NCBI GenBank assembly: GCA_037178625.1
Contig: JAWZXG010000101.1
Location: 1-17,282, forward strand
Length of the DNA stretch: 17,282 nucleotides
Direction of reading: 5' to 3'
Source: Skeletonema tropicum
Taxonomy: Eukaryota; Bacillariophyta; Thalassiosirophyceae; Thalassiosirales; Thalassiosiraceae
The notes below the pieces were generated by a model. The model was not told where the DNA came from, ran no database searches, and saw nothing but the letters and a program-made list of their open reading frames with translations. Below, piece by piece: positions 16,779-17,282 of the stretch. Each line of letters starts with the position of its first letter. Position 1 is the stretch's first letter. The position numbers were made by a program, and so were the translations under genes.

Positions 16779-16921
16779 GTTTCACAAAAGTTGTTGCAAG
16801 ATTTCACAGAAGTTTCACACACTTCGCACGCACCTCGCACGCACCTCGCACGCACGTGCGTGCGAGGTGCGTGCGAGGTGTGTGAAACTTCTGTGAAATC
16901 TTGCAACAACTTTTGTGAAAC
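16779..16921. repeat. 143-base near-perfect hairpin (foldback)
   Basis: The left arm begins GTTTCACAAAAGTTGTTGCA and the right arm ends with its complement at 16921. The arms pair over 66 bases with a single mismatch and one extra 11-base unit (CACCTCGCACG) in the left arm. The centre is CACGTG (16853-16858) with essentially no loop. The inner part is made of 11-base CTCGCACGCAC repeats. No clear target duplication flanks it. It could be a foldback element or a source of hairpin RNA. Confidence 0.92.
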
Positions 16922-17170
16922 TATCTTTACATGAAAGGTTCAGTAATTGCTGAAAGATCTACGCACCATCACACAAAAACGGTGGCCGCCATGATCCGCC
17001 ATGGCTGCCGAATGTGGCCGCTCTCTCTAATAGCTAGAGAGGAAGCCACTGAACCCTAACTTGCCGACTAATGCTGTTTGGAAAGTTCCTTATGATCGTA
17101 CTACAGAGCATGTTTGGCTACCTAATTAAGGTGGTACGCAACGCCACCAACGCGTTGGGAGTAGAGAGGG
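16922..17170. other. Spacer between two foldback repeats, no gene seen
   Basis: Only short inverted matches appear: TTCAG-TAATTG-CTGAA near 16938 and CTCTCT-AATAGCT-AGAGAG near 17023. I tested this stretch by eye for a tRNA-like cloverleaf and found none. Confidence 0.4.
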
Positions 17171-17267
17171 GCGTGGGGCGAATGAGGGGGGGCTAAGTTG
17201 GGGCTAAGTTGAGGCCCAACTTAGCCCCAACTCAGCCCCAAATTCCCCCTTCATTCGCCCCCCGCCC
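17171..17267. repeat. GC-rich inverted repeat at the window edge
   Basis: GGGCTAAGTTGGGGCTAAGT at 17190-17209, extending to 17211, pairs with 17217-17238 with one mismatch around a 5-base loop. An outer arm GGGGCGAATG (17175-17184) pairs with CATTCGCCCC (17252-17261). The two halves of the left inner arm are themselves a tandem GGGGCTAAGTT. More C-rich sequence continues to the window end, so the full element may be cut off. Confidence 0.85.
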
Positions 17268-17282
17268 ACCCTGCCCCACCTC

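Noticed and set aside
16922..17170. tRNA-like or small structured RNA gene
   Set aside because: Only short isolated inverted matches are present; no cloverleaf, T-loop sequence or promoter box could be found.

Overview
The window looks like nuclear DNA of a unicellular photosynthetic stramenopile, most probably a centric diatom. The evidence is the intron-poor gene style (one 129-base GT-AG intron in seven genes), the compact mix of plus- and minus-strand genes, the bacterial-type metabolic enzymes, and two proteins whose N-termini resemble the diatom plastid presequence (a cleavage-site motif with Phe just after a short hydrophobic stretch). The species assignment is inference; no rRNA or other marker gene is present.

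Layout. Bases 1-1544 hold no convincing gene but contain a nested palindrome built from a GGGTAAGAAT motif. Bases 1545-4586 (+) encode a Patched/NPC1-like RND membrane protein with a sterol-sensing domain. Bases 4587-7051 are accessory, non-genic sequence: a 344-base MITE with perfect terminal inverted repeats and TA flanks, then about eight degenerate tandem repeats of roughly 170-198 bases that carry decayed protein-like phrases. A compact gene block follows: a TtcA-type tRNA 2-thiolation enzyme (-), a Roadblock/LAMTOR3-like protein with a long polyglutamine tail (-), an FSH-family serine hydrolase (+), 6-phosphogluconolactonase (-), a cysteine synthase-glutaredoxin fusion with one intron (+), and a secreted FG-GAP/VCBS-type protein (-). 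The right edge (16.1-17.28 kb) is again accessory. It has a 608-base non-autonomous hAT-like element with a 17-base TIR and a perfect 8-base target duplication, a 143-base near-perfect hairpin, and a GC-rich inverted repeat running to the window edge.

The genes do not form one pathway. Three touch sulfur, redox or NADPH metabolism (cysteine synthase-glutaredoxin, tRNA thiolation, 6-phosphogluconolactonase), and the divergent pair 6-phosphogluconolactonase / cysteine synthase-glutaredoxin shares a 383-base intergenic promoter region. Co-regulation of that pair is only a hypothesis. The most notable items are the cysteine synthase-glutaredoxin fusion, the polyQ LAMTOR3-like protein, the two well-delimited non-autonomous transposons, and the decayed tandem array. 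I see no CRISPR array, tRNA, rRNA or self-evident new defence-type system.
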